DNA of 51,671 nucleotides. Source: Eubacterium sp. An11. GTDB taxonomy: Bacteria > Bacillota > Clostridia > Lachnospirales > Lachnospiraceae. Positions within the stretch are counted from its first letter, which is position 1, and every line of letters starts with the position of its first letter. Shown here piece after piece: positions 1-8,650 of the stretch. The translations under genes and the position numbers were made by a program. The stretch covers positions 1-51,671 of the forward strand of contig NZ_NFLV01000022.1 of the NCBI RefSeq assembly GCF_002161065.1, given 5' to 3'. Under the pieces are notes generated by a model that was not told the DNA's origin, searched no databases, and saw only the letters and a program-made list of their open reading frames with translations.

Positions 1-84
1 ACAGCCACGGACACCAAGCTCTTTGTGATCGAAATAATACTGGACTGCATCCAGTTTAAACTGTTTGTCATGTTGCTTTGCCAT
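1..84 (-). CDS. IS3-type transposase OrfA, N-terminal part
   Basis: The first 28 residues of a protein that runs off the left edge. They begin MAKQHDKQFKLDAVQYYFDH and continue with KELGVRGC, which is typical of the helix-turn-helix N-terminus of IS3-family OrfA. A strong ribosome binding site (GGAGGATCTC) precedes the ATG at 84. The rest of the element lies outside the window. To the right, the reversed strand of 125-153 carries AAATAGACAAT, a weak match to the inner part of the IS end seen near 51554-51580, so the terminal repeat may lie there. I could not define its tip. Confidence 0.7.
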   Translation of the reverse strand, partial: MAKQHDKQFKLDAVQYYFDHKELGVRGC

Positions 85-343
85 AATGAGATCCTCCTTC
101 AGTACGATACTTCTATTATATCATGTATTGTCTATTTGGAATTTTCTCATTTTGACTTGCACTATTTATATACTAGCACCATGGAAATTATACGAGCGAT
201 TAAAAATGTAGAGTAGGATTATTGATTATTCGTATAGCAAGGTGAGCCGGCTATCTACTAGAATGCGCCTGTCTATCTTGGATGAATCGGCTCATCGTAA
301 TAGACTTGCCTTTTTTATAAAAATCCGCTACACTGTCAACCCT

Positions 344-371
344 ACACTTAAACACCAGACTTATAAAGTGT
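344..371. promoter_or_regulatory. Inverted repeat before the MerR gene
   Basis: ACACTT at 344-349 and AAGTGT at 366-371 form an inverted repeat just upstream of the MerR-family gene, overlapping its likely promoter (TATAAC at 374-379). MerR proteins usually bind such dyads within their own promoter. The operator role is inference. Confidence 0.35.
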
Positions 372-398
372 GGTATAACAGAATGGGAGGTGTATACA

Positions 399-1148
399 AT
401 GAAGCAGTATAAAACCATCGACGTTGCCAGACAGATTGGCATCCATGTGAATACCGTCCGGCTATATGAAAAATGCGCTCTTATTCCTAAGCCGGAACGC
501 TTACCAAATGGATACAGAGTGTTTACCGACCTACATATAGAGCAATTCAAGCTGGCGCGTGCGGCCCTTCGGGTGGAGGTGCTTCAAAACGGTCTCAGAA
601 AGCAAGCGGTGAATATCATAAAGGTTTCCGCTGCCGGAAATTATGAAGAAGCTGCCGTATTGACACGCCGCTATATCCAGCAGGTGGATCAGGAGCGAAA
701 AAATGCGGAGGAAGCAATTCAGATTACCCGGAAAATACTTGCCGGGTTGGATGAAAGAGAACATACAGGCACTTACTTCACACGAAAAGAAGCTGCGGAT
801 TTTCTCGGCGTTACCATAGACACGCTGCGGAACTGGGAATTGAATGGACTCTTTACAATCAAGCGCATAGAGAACGGTTATCGTGTCTATTCGGAGAAGG
901 ATATACAACGTTTGAAGATCATCCGTTCTCTTCGCTGCGCGAATTACTCACTGGCTGCTATTTTACGGATGCTGCGGGCAGTTGGCGACGATCCCGCCGC
1001 AAATATACGTACAGTCATTGATACACCTAATGAGGATGACGATATTATTAAGGCGTGCGACAAGCTGCTTACTTCTCTGGCCGAGGCCCGGAAAAATGCG
1101 GTCTATGTGGCCGGACAAATTGAAAAAATGCAGAAAATGACAAAATAA
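399..1148 (+). CDS. MerR-family regulator with two DNA-binding domains
   Basis: A transcription factor with two MerR-type winged helix-turn-helix modules in one chain of about 249 residues. The first covers roughly residues 1-75 (YKTIDVARQIGIHVNTVRLY) and the second roughly 125-195 (FTRKEAADFLGVTIDTLRNW). They are separated by a helical linker. MerR proteins normally have one such domain and dimerise, so this may act as a pseudo-dimer. No metal-binding cysteine set is visible at the C-terminus, which argues against a metal sensor. The ATG at 399 is preferred over the GTG at 390 because GGGAGG (385-390) lies eight bases before it. The gene lies 71 bases before an ABC exporter that it probably controls. 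Confidence 0.88.
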   Translation: MKQYKTIDVARQIGIHVNTVRLYEKCALIPKPERLPNGYRVFTDLHIEQFKLARAALRVEVLQNGLRKQAVNIIKVSAAGNYEEAAVLTRRYIQQVDQERKNAEEAIQITRKILAGLDEREHTGTYFTRKEAADFLGVTIDTLRNWELNGLFTIKRIENGYRVYSEKDIQRLKIIRSLRCANYSLAAILRMLRAVGDDPAANIRTVIDTPNEDDDIIKACDKLLTSLAEARKNAVYVAGQIEKMQKMTK

Positions 1149-1219
1149 AAGCCTACATTGACCCACCATACCACCGAACCATGCTAACCTTTATTCATCA
1201 AAACAGGAGGTATAAAGGC

Positions 1220-1948
1220 ATGAATGAAACCATCAAAGTAACCGGTTTGAGTAAATCTTACGCCGGAAACAAAATAATCAGCAACATTGAGTTTTCGATT
1301 GGAACAGGTCAGGTGTTCGGCCTGCTCGGAGCAAATGGCGCAGGCAAAACTACCACGATAGAGTGTATCTTAGGCACCCGGAAGGCAGACGCGGGATCTG
1401 TTTCTATTTTGGGATTAGACCCTCAAAAAGACAGAAAACAACTCTTTGAGCAGGTTGGCGTACAATTTCAGGAAGCCAGCTACTCAGAAAAAATTAAGGT
1501 TTGGGAGCTGTGCGAAGAAACCGCCTGCCTTTACCGGAAAGCTGCAAATTACGAGGAGCTTTTGAAGCAGTTTGGCCTGTGGGAGAAACGAGGAGCTTTT
1601 GTAAATGAACTATCGGGCGGACAAAAACAGCGGCTATTTATTGTTTTAGCGCTCCTGCCTGATCCGAAGGTCGTCTTTCTGGACGAGCTTACAACGGGTC
1701 TTGATACAAAAGCGCGCAGGAGTGTTTGGAAAAGTCTGGATGCACTGAAACAAAAGGGTCTGACCATCTTTCTTTCCTCGCATTTTATGGACGAGGTGGA
1801 AGTCCTGTGCGATACAATCGCCATTTTGAAGGACGGAAATTTCATTTTCACAGGAACCGTTCAGGAGGCAATTCACCAAAGCCCGTATGATAATTTGGAA
1901 GAAGCCTATTTGTGGTTTACCGGAGAGGAGGAAACGGACGATGAATAA
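1220..1948 (+). CDS. ABC transporter ATP-binding protein (ABC-2 exporter)
   Basis: The ATPase subunit of a small exporter. It shows Walker A (GANGAGKTT), a signature motif LSGGQKQR, Walker B with the unusual VVFLDELTTGLD (Leu-Thr where Pro-Thr is usual), and the switch histidine in LSSHFMDEVE. The start at 1220 is set by AGGAGG (1205-1210); the longer reading from 1181 has no ribosome binding site. The gene overlaps the permease start by eight bases (ATGAATAA), which indicates translational coupling. Together with the MerR gene it forms a regulator-exporter module of the kind used for drug or peptide efflux. The substrate is unknown. Confidence 0.92.
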   Translation: MNETIKVTGLSKSYAGNKIISNIEFSIGTGQVFGLLGANGAGKTTTIECILGTRKADAGSVSILGLDPQKDRKQLFEQVGVQFQEASYSEKIKVWELCEETACLYRKAANYEELLKQFGLWEKRGAFVNELSGGQKQRLFIVLALLPDPKVVFLDELTTGLDTKARRSVWKSLDALKQKGLTIFLSSHFMDEVEVLCDTIAILKDGNFIFTGTVQEAIHQSPYDNLEEAYLWFTGEEETDDE

Positions 1949-2684
1949 ATATGTTACAATGCTGAAAACAGAAATCAAGCTGTCTTTTCGAGGTATGGAC
2001 ATGGTGATCTTCGCACTTTTCCTGCCGGTCGTGGTGGTGGTACTACTCGGCATCATTTATGGAAATCAGCCCGCTTTCGAGGGAGCAAGTTATTCCTTTT
2101 TAGAGCAGTCCTTTGGTGCAATTTCCACGATTGCGATCTGTGCCGGTGGCGTTATGGGACTCCCGTTGGTGATTTCTGACTATCGGCAGAAGAAAATACT
2201 AAAACGGTATAAGGTAACGCCAACCAGTCCCATTTTGCTTTTGACAGTACAGGTTTCTATTTACGCCATTTACTCGCTGCTTTCTTTAATATTGGTCTAT
2301 CTGGTAGGAAGTCTGTTTTTCGGCGTGCGGTTGTCCGGCTCTGTAGGAATCTTTCTGGCCTCCTATCTTCTGGTGATGCTTTCCACATTCAGTATTGGAG
2401 TGATGGTGGGCGGAGTCACTCCGAACATAAAGGTCGCCAGTATTACTGCCAGCGTTTTGTATTTTCCCATGTTAATCTTCTCCGGGGCAACTCTCCCATA
2501 CGAGGTAATGCCGACGGCATTGCAGAGGATTGCAGATATTTTACCGCTGACACAGGGGATTAAATTACTAAAAGCAGCTTCGCTGGGCTTACCGATAGAA
2601 GTTGCCTGGTTCCCTCTGGTTGTTATGGTGGCTCTGATTATTATTTGCGGAGGAATTGCGGTGAGATTCTTCAAGTGGGAATAA
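1941..2684 (+). CDS. ABC-2 type permease
   Basis: The membrane subunit of the exporter encoded just upstream, about 247 residues with six predicted membrane segments in the ABC-2 layout. These include VIFALFLPVVVVVLLGIIYG near the N-terminus, a central block around GVMVGGVTPNIKVAS, and a final LVVMVALIIICGGIAVRFF. The start is the ATG at 1941 inside the end of the ATPase gene. A reading from 1887 would only add out-of-frame sequence of that gene. No clear terminator follows; the next 180 bases are non-coding. Confidence 0.9.
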   Translation: MNKYVTMLKTEIKLSFRGMDMVIFALFLPVVVVVLLGIIYGNQPAFEGASYSFLEQSFGAISTIAICAGGVMGLPLVISDYRQKKILKRYKVTPTSPILLLTVQVSIYAIYSLLSLILVYLVGSLFFGVRLSGSVGIFLASYLLVMLSTFSIGVMVGGVTPNIKVASITASVLYFPMLIFSGATLPYEVMPTALQRIADILPLTQGIKLLKAASLGLPIEVAWFPLVVMVALIIICGGIAVRFFKWE

Positions 2685-2865
2685 GGTAATAAAAATCCAA
2701 AGAATTTTCAACACCCCCTTTTGGACATTCCCTCCTCCCCGTCCCCAAAAGTAACGTTTTTCGCTCCGCGTGAGAATTTGAGACGCGCTGTTATTGGTGT
2801 CCAATGATTTTTTATGTATTTGTTCATATAATAGGATACATAATAAAACGACAGGAGGTTTTGCA

Positions 2866-3199
2866 ATGACAGTACATCATGAAGATATTCAAGACGTTGC
2901 GCGGGGCTTCAATCGGACCTGGAACATGGTTTGAATGACCATTTTACAGGAGAGTAAGGCGGAGAAGACCGGAACTCTCACCCAGAACCGTATGACTTTA
3001 GACAAAGCTTGGACCGACGGCATAAAATGTGATGACCGCTTCTGACATTGAAAAAAACTGGACGGCCCTTATTTCTATTACTTTGGCTTTTCTGGCATTC
3101 TTTATATCTTTCTCCACACTGTTTGGCATGATCCGGCTTTTTCCTTTACAGAATATTCCTCCGGGATTCTTTCCTAAAATGATTGGAACTCTTTTTTAA
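2866..3199 (+). pseudogene. Relic of a P-type ATPase
   Basis: The segment opens with a good ribosome binding site (CAGGAGG) and ATG at 2866, but that frame stops after 22 codons. An overlapping frame from 2933 encodes EKTGTLTQNRMT, which matches the P-type ATPase phosphorylation loop (DKTGTLTQN) except that the phosphorylated Asp is Glu. A third segment (about 3049-3199) encodes a hydrophobic stretch ending FPLQNIPPGFF, resembling the last membrane helices of MgtA/Ca-type pumps. The remainder of the pump is missing. I read this as a pump gene reduced by internal deletions. The phosphorylation-loop match is clear, while the flanking parts are tentative. The bases 2685-2865 hold no recognisable gene. 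Confidence 0.6.
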
Positions 3200-3206
3200 T
3201 ATATGC

Positions 3207-3310
3207 TATACTTCAGTATACTGTAATAGAGCGCGGCGGGTAAGAAAATAACGTTCTTTCGGCGCGCAGTTTAGATAAAGTTTAGGTTCCTGTTGTCTAA
3301 TGGGCAGGAA
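3207..3310. other. Inverted repeats in the leader of the phosphatase gene
   Basis: TATACTTCAGTATA (3207-3220) is a 14-base dyad. GTTCCTG (3285-3291) pairs with CAGGAAC (3304-3310) to give a hairpin just before the ribosome binding site of the phosphatase gene. Roles are unknown. Confidence 0.3.
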
Positions 3311-3338
3311 CAATTGCTATCGGGAGGAATATTTATAT

Positions 3339-3791
3339 ATGATTAGAGTATTAGCGATCTGCCACGGCAATATCTGCAGATCACCAATGTGCGAATTCAT
3401 TTTAAAAGATATGATCAGGCAGAAGAGCCTGGAAGATGAGTTTTATATTGAATCCTGCGCCACCAGCACGGAGGAAATCGGCCGCTCCCTGCACCCGGGC
3501 GCCAAGCGAAAGCTGGATGAAATGGGGATTCCCAATGAGCGGCGCCGGGCAAGACAGCTGACAAGAGAGGATTACGATGCGTTTGATTATCTGATCTGCA
3601 TGGATGAGTGGAATGTGCGCAATATCATGAGGATTATCAGACGGGATCCGGAGAATAAGGTTCATATGCTTCTGGAATACGCCGGAGAGCGGCGGGAGAT
3701 CGCAGATCCGTGGTATACCGGTAATTTTGACGAGACGTATGAGGATCTGATCCGGGGATGCACCGGTTTTCTGCAGTATCTGGGTTTTTAG
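3339..3791 (+). CDS. Low-molecular-weight protein-tyrosine phosphatase
   Basis: A 150-residue cytoplasmic phosphatase of the arsenate-reductase-like fold. The N-terminal loop CHGNICRS (about residues 8-15) is the CX5R phosphate-binding loop, and the general acid Asp lies in the C-terminal DPWYTGNF. The length is normal for the family. The start at 3339 follows GGGAGG by a suitable distance; the longer frame from 3300 lacks one. Such enzymes act on phosphotyrosine proteins, often in capsule control, but no capsule genes are adjacent. Confidence 0.93.
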   Translation: MIRVLAICHGNICRSPMCEFILKDMIRQKSLEDEFYIESCATSTEEIGRSLHPGAKRKLDEMGIPNERRRARQLTREDYDAFDYLICMDEWNVRNIMRIIRRDPENKVHMLLEYAGERREIADPWYTGNFDETYEDLIRGCTGFLQYLGF

Positions 3792-3917
3792 GGTGTCAGC
3801 GGGAAGAAATGTATTTTTTCCGGAGAGCTCGAATATATATGGAATGTTTGTTTTCCTGAAAGGGATTGTGATCCGATAACAGAAAATGTAAAGACAGAAA
3901 GAGGGGAATTAAGCAGA

Positions 3918-6900
3918 ATGCTTCAAGTCAGACAGCTCTGTAAAGAGTACAGGACGGGAGATCTGGTCCAGAAGGCACTGGATCATGTGGATTTAAATCT
4001 CCGGGATAATGAGTTTGTGGCAATCCTGGGTCCCAGCGGCTCCGGTAAGACGACACTTCTTAATATCATTGGCGGTCTTGACCGGTACGACAGCGGTGAT
4101 CTGATTATTAATGGGATTTCCACAAAAAAATATAAGGACAGAGACTGGGATTCCTATCGGAATCATACCATTGGTTTTGTGTTTCAAAGTTATAATCTGA
4201 TACCACATCAGACAATTCTTTCCAATGTGGAACTGGCATTGACTATCTCCGGTGTGGGAAAAAGCGAGAGAAGAGAGAGGGCCATTCAGGCTCTCACAAA
4301 AGTAGGACTTGGAGAGCAGGTACATAAGAAGCCTAATCAACTTTCCGGCGGGCAGATGCAGCGTGTGGCAATCGCGAGGGCGCTGGTCAATGATCCTGAT
4401 ATTTTGCTGGCCGACGAGCCGACAGGCGCGCTGGACAGCAATACCAGTGTGCAGGTGATGGATCTGCTTCAGGAGGTGGCCAAAGACCGTCTGGTGGTCA
4501 TGGTCACTCATAATCCGGAGCTGGCGGAGCAGTACGCCACCCGTATTGTGAATCTGAGGGATGGAAAAATCCGTTCTGACAGTAATCCATTTATAATAGA
4601 AGAAACAAAACAGGAAGAGCTGAAGCATAAAAACATGGGGAAGTCGTCCATGTCTTTGTTGACGGCATTGTCCCTGAGTTTTAATAATCTTCGGACCAAA
4701 AAGGCCCGGACATTGCTGACCTCTTTTGCCGGTTCCATCGGAATTATAGGCATCTCCCTGATACTTGCTCTTTCTACCGGTGTCAATGATTATATTAAAA
4801 GCGTGGAGACGGATACGTTATCGCAGTATCCGCTGCAGATTCAGAGCACGGGTTTTGATCTTTCCTCGATGATGATGACCGGAGCAGATTCCGGGCAGAA
4901 AGATGAGGAACAGGGAGAGGTCAATGTCATTGAGATGGTGTCAGATATGTTTTCAACCATGGATTCCAACGACTTAAAATCTTTGAAAACTTATCTGGAC
5001 AGCGGAGAAAGTGGCATAGAGGATTATACCAGTGCGGTGGAATATTCTTATAATGTGGCGCCGCAGATTTTCCGTCAGGAGGAGAAAGACGGAAAGACAA
5101 AGATCCGTCAGGTGAATCCGGATAAGTCTTTTGAGGCGCTGGGGTTTGGATCCTCTATGGGCTCCAACAGTATGATGTCTTCCATGATGGGAACCGATGT
5201 ATTTTATGAGATGCCGGAAAATACCAGCCTTTATGAGAATCAGTATGAGGTAAAGGCGGGGCGATGGCCGGAAAATTATAATGAATGTGTTGTAGTTCTG
5301 ACTTCCGATGGAAGTATCAGCGATTTTATGCTTTATACACTGGGACTTCGTGATGCAGTGGAGCTTGACGATATGATTCAGCAATTTATTGATGAGGAAA
5401 CCGTGGAGACGCCGGGAGATATGGGTTCCTATTCCTACAAGGATATTCTGGGGACAACGTTTAAACTGGTCAACAGTGCGGACTTTTATGAATATGATGA
5501 AGATTACGAAGTCTGGACAGATAAATCAGACAATAAAAAATATATGAAAAAGTTGGTGGCGGACGGAGAAGATATCCAGGTGGTCGGCATTGTGCAGCCG
5601 GCGGAGGACGCCAAAGGTCTGCTTCTCAATGCAGGCATCGCCTACCCGCCGTCTCTTACAAAGCATGTGGTGGAAAATGCTGCCGGCAGCGAGATTGTAA
5701 AGGAACAGCTTGCACATAAAAAGAAAAACATATTTACTGGAAAGAAATTTGGAAAAACCGGAAAAAACAAAGATTTTAATATGGATTCCATGTTCACGGT
5801 CAATGAAGATGCATTTAAAGATATTTTCAATTTTGATATGGATTCCATGTTTGGAGGCGCCGGAGAATTTGATATGTCCGACATGTTCGGAAGCAGCGGA
5901 GGCTCCATTGACCTGACAAAGATGCTGGATCCGAATAAGATGAATTTCAAACTGCCTGAGATGAAAGACCTGGATCTGGACGGTTTGTTTGACGGTGTGG
6001 ATATGAAGGTTTCTACAGATGAATTCAATGGTCTGGCGTCCAGGCTCCTGGAGGGTTATCTGGAGTACATTTCTTCCCATCCGGAAGCTGATTACGCCAA
6101 TCTGGGACAATATTTCATGAATTACCTGAGTACGGACAGCGCCAGAGAGATCATTAATGAGAATTTGATGAATATACTGGCACAAAATGGTACATTTTCC
6201 GTGTCAGATGAAGATATGAAAAACTTATTTAGAGAGGTGCTGGCCGGTTATCAGAAATATGCTGCGGACAAAGGCTATACGGACCCTGATAAGTTTGACG
6301 AATATTTACTGGAGTATCTGCAGACGGATGCCGGCAGCAGGATATTGAGCGACTGGGGCAGTGAGGTCATTGATAAAAACGGAAATATCACAGTTTCACA
6401 GGAACAGCTCCGAGTACTGGCAGAAGATCTTTCAGCCGGATATGAAGCATATGCTTCACAAAATGGAATGCCGAATCCGGCGGATATCGGTAAATATTTT
6501 AAAGATTATCTGGGGACGGACAATGCACAGCAGCAGTTAAATTCCGGGCTTCTTGATATGATTGATACCGGAAAGCTGCAGAAGAATCTGACCAGGGCAG
6601 TAAAAAAAGCGACGAATGACCTGACAGACGAATATTCCGATGATATTCAGACACTGATGAACGCCGTTATGACTCAGATTATGAATCAGATTGGCGCTAA
6701 TATGGGCAATGCCATGCAGCAGATGATGTCACAGCTTGGAAGTGGTATGGGAGATATGATGAATATTGACGGCGACGCTTTTGCCAATGCTTTTTCCATG
6801 AATATGGATTTTGATGAATTATCTGAACTGATGACATCCATGAGCGCGGCACAGAGCGCTACATATGAAAATAATCTCCGGACTCTTGGTTATGCGGATT

Positions 6901-7484
6901 TTGCCGAGCCGAGCGGTATAGATATTTATCCGGTGGATTTTGAAAGTAAAGAACATGTGGTGGATATTCTGGACAATTATAACAGTCAGATGGAATCGGA
7001 AGGAAAGGATGAACAGGTCATCACCTATACGGATATGGTCGGCACGCTCATGTCTTCGGTGACGGATATCGTGGATATCATCAGCTATGTGCTCATTGCC
7101 TTTGTGGCGATTTCCCTGATCGTGTCTTCCATCATGATCGGCGTCATCACCTATATCAGTGTGCTGGAACGAAAAAAAGAGATTGGTATACTGCGGGCTA
7201 TCGGTGCTTCCAAAAGAAATATTTCGCAGGTATTTAATGCGGAGACATTTATTATCGGGCTGTGCGCCGGTTTAATGGGCATTGGACTTACGCTGCTCAT
7301 TCTGATTCCGGGAAATGCGCTTATCCATCAATTGGCAGGCAGCAACGATATTAATGCCGTTTTGTCACCGGTTCCTGCCGTTATTCTGATTCTTTTAAGT
7401 GTTGGTCTGACTCTTCTCGGCGGACTGATCCCGTCAAAGAAGGCGGCGAAGAGCGATCCGGTACTGGCGCTGCGGACCGAATAA
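3918..7484 (+). CDS. MacB-like ABC transporter, ATPase-permease fusion with a large ectodomain
   Basis: A 1188-residue fusion. Residues 1-225 are the ATPase: Walker A GPSGSGKTT (38-46), signature LSGGQ (143-147) and Walker B ILLADEP (163-169). One membrane helix (about 266-290) leads to an external domain of roughly 750 residues. Three more helices (about 1055-1080, 1110-1135, 1151-1173) complete the FtsX/MacB topology, with the typical GILRAIGASKRNI loop between. The ectodomain is far larger than the usual 200-250 residues. It contains Met/Asp/Gly-rich stretches (MDSMFGGAGEFDMSDMFGSS) and three tandem 64-residue repeats. MacB-type proteins move substrates from the membrane or outer face, or transmit mechanical signals to cell-wall enzymes. 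The substrate is unknown. The start follows AGAGGGG. Confidence 0.9.
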   Translation: MLQVRQLCKEYRTGDLVQKALDHVDLNLRDNEFVAILGPSGSGKTTLLNIIGGLDRYDSGDLIINGISTKKYKDRDWDSYRNHTIGFVFQSYNLIPHQTILSNVELALTISGVGKSERRERAIQALTKVGLGEQVHKKPNQLSGGQMQRVAIARALVNDPDILLADEPTGALDSNTSVQVMDLLQEVAKDRLVVMVTHNPELAEQYATRIVNLRDGKIRSDSNPFIIEETKQEELKHKNMGKSSMSLLTALSLSFNNLRTKKARTLLTSFAGSIGIIGISLILALSTGVNDYIKSVETDTLSQYPLQIQSTGFDLSSMMMTGADSGQKDEEQGEVNVIEMVSDMFSTMDSNDLKSLKTYLDSGESGIEDYTSAVEYSYNVAPQIFRQEEKDGKTKIRQVNPDKSFEALGFGSSMGSNSMMSSMMGTDVFYEMPENTSLYENQYEVKAGRWPENYNECVVVLTSDGSISDFMLYTLGLRDAVELDDMIQQFIDEETVETPGDMGSYSYKDILGTTFKLVNSADFYEYDEDYEVWTDKSDNKKYMKKLVADGEDIQVVGIVQPAEDAKGLLLNAGIAYPPSLTKHVVENAAGSEIVKEQLAHKKKNIFTGKKFGKTGKNKDFNMDSMFTVNEDAFKDIFNFDMDSMFGGAGEFDMSDMFGSSGGSIDLTKMLDPNKMNFKLPEMKDLDLDGLFDGVDMKVSTDEFNGLASRLLEGYLEYISSHPEADYANLGQYFMNYLSTDSAREIINENLMNILAQNGTFSVSDEDMKNLFREVLAGYQKYAADKGYTDPDKFDEYLLEYLQTDAGSRILSDWGSEVIDKNGNITVSQEQLRVLAEDLSAGYEAYASQNGMPNPADIGKYFKDYLGTDNAQQQLNSGLLDMIDTGKLQKNLTRAVKKATNDLTDEYSDDIQTLMNAVMTQIMNQIGANMGNAMQQMMSQLGSGMGDMMNIDGDAFANAFSMNMDFDELSELMTSMSAAQSATYENNLRTLGYADFAEPSGIDIYPVDFESKEHVVDILDNYNSQMESEGKDEQVITYTDMVGTLMSSVTDIVDIISYVLIAFVAISLIVSSIMIGVITYISVLERKKEIGILRAIGASKRNISQVFNAETFIIGLCAGLMGIGLTLLILIPGNALIHQLAGSNDINAVLSPVPAVILILLSVGLTLLGGLIPSKKAAKSDPVLALRTE
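6024..6599 (+). repeat. Three tandem 64-codon repeats inside the MacB-like gene
   Basis: The motif G-Y-x-x-Y occurs at residues 713 (GYLEY), 777 (GYQKY) and 841 (GYEAY), exactly 64 residues apart. Each is followed at equal distance by similar sequence: YFMNYLSTDSA, YLLEYLQTDAG, YFKDYLGTDNA. The repeats are diverged at DNA level, so this is an old duplication under constraint rather than a recent expansion. Confidence 0.85.
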
Positions 7485-7523
7485 AGGATATAGTAAAAAA
7501 TAGAAAGGAAGAAGGAAAGACAT

Positions 7524-8633
7524 ATGATGAACAGTTTTTTTGGCGGCCTTGGCGCGCTTCCTCTGGCGAAACATATGAAAAGCCGCGCCATCAATGCGGA
7601 AAATCCAACTGGAGAAAAGGGAAAGGGCGGCAGAGCGGCAAGCCCGCTGGGCCCTTCCAGGAAAGGCAGCCCGTGTCTGAAGGATATTCCTTCCGGGGCG
7701 ACGGTCACCTTGGCGGACATTGACGGCCCGGGTGTAATTCAACACATCTGGATTACGGTGGATAACAAAACCAGCGATGCGGACTGCTTTGTGCTGAGAG
7801 ATCTGGTGCTTCGGATGTACTGGGACGGGGAAGAAGAGCCTTCGGTGGAAACGCCTCTGGGCGATTTCTTCTGCTGTGGCTTTGGAAGGGAATGCATCGT
7901 CAATTCCCTTCCTGTGGCCGTAGCTCCCAACCGGGGATTCAATTGTTATTTTCCAATGCCTTTCAGAAAGAAAGCAAAGATCACACTGGAAAATCAGCAT
8001 GCCAACGCCATTCCTGCTTTTTTCTATCAGATTGATTACGGTCTCTGCGAAGAACTTCCGGAGGATATCTGCTATTTTCATGCCCAGTGGCGGCGGCAGG
8101 AAATCACAAAAAAAGCGGAGGATTATGTGATTCTCGACGGCGTCCGTGGCAGCGGACATTATGTGGGTACCTATCTGGCGCTCACCACTCTGGAGAGATA
8201 CTGGTGGGGAGAAGGCGAGGTAAAGTTCTATCTGGACGGTGATGAAGAGTATCCGACCATCTGTGGTACGGGAACAGAGGATTATTTCGGCGGTTCCTGG
8301 AGTTTTGCCCGCCAGATCAACGGTAAAACGGTAGAACAGAATTATTCCATGCCGTATATGGGCTATCCTTACTATTCCAGACAGGATGATCTGATTCACA
8401 ATGATTACCACAATGATGACTGTATGCCGATGCGCGGTCTGTACCGCTGGCACATCCTGGATCCGATCTGCTTTGAGGAAGAACTCAAAGTAACTCTGCA
8501 GCAGATTGGCGTTGGTCACGGCGGACTTTTTGAGCGGCAGGATGATGTGGCGACGGTGGCTTACTGGTATCAGACGGAACCCCATGAGCCATTTGCTGAG
8601 TTTCCTGTGGCCAGGGATCGCTGGCCGCGGTAA
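7524..8633 (+). CDS. GH172 / DUF2961 glycoside hydrolase-like protein
   Basis: A 369-residue protein with the DUF2961 hallmarks: LADIDGPGVIQHIWITV (about residues 68-84), a central CGTGTEDYFGGSW segment and YRWHILDPICFEE. This family was assigned to glycoside hydrolase family 172, whose characterised members act on difructose dianhydrides or arabinofuranosides. The length matches the catalytic core. There is no signal peptide, so it should act inside the cell on an imported oligosaccharide. The start follows GAAGGAAAGA. It lies 39 bases after the exporter gene and may share its transcript. The substrate is not predictable. Confidence 0.85.
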   Translation: MMNSFFGGLGALPLAKHMKSRAINAENPTGEKGKGGRAASPLGPSRKGSPCLKDIPSGATVTLADIDGPGVIQHIWITVDNKTSDADCFVLRDLVLRMYWDGEEEPSVETPLGDFFCCGFGRECIVNSLPVAVAPNRGFNCYFPMPFRKKAKITLENQHANAIPAFFYQIDYGLCEELPEDICYFHAQWRRQEITKKAEDYVILDGVRGSGHYVGTYLALTTLERYWWGEGEVKFYLDGDEEYPTICGTGTEDYFGGSWSFARQINGKTVEQNYSMPYMGYPYYSRQDDLIHNDYHNDDCMPMRGLYRWHILDPICFEEELKVTLQQIGVGHGGLFERQDDVATVAYWYQTEPHEPFAEFPVARDRWPR

Positions 8634-8650
8634 TAAGCTGAATATATTTC

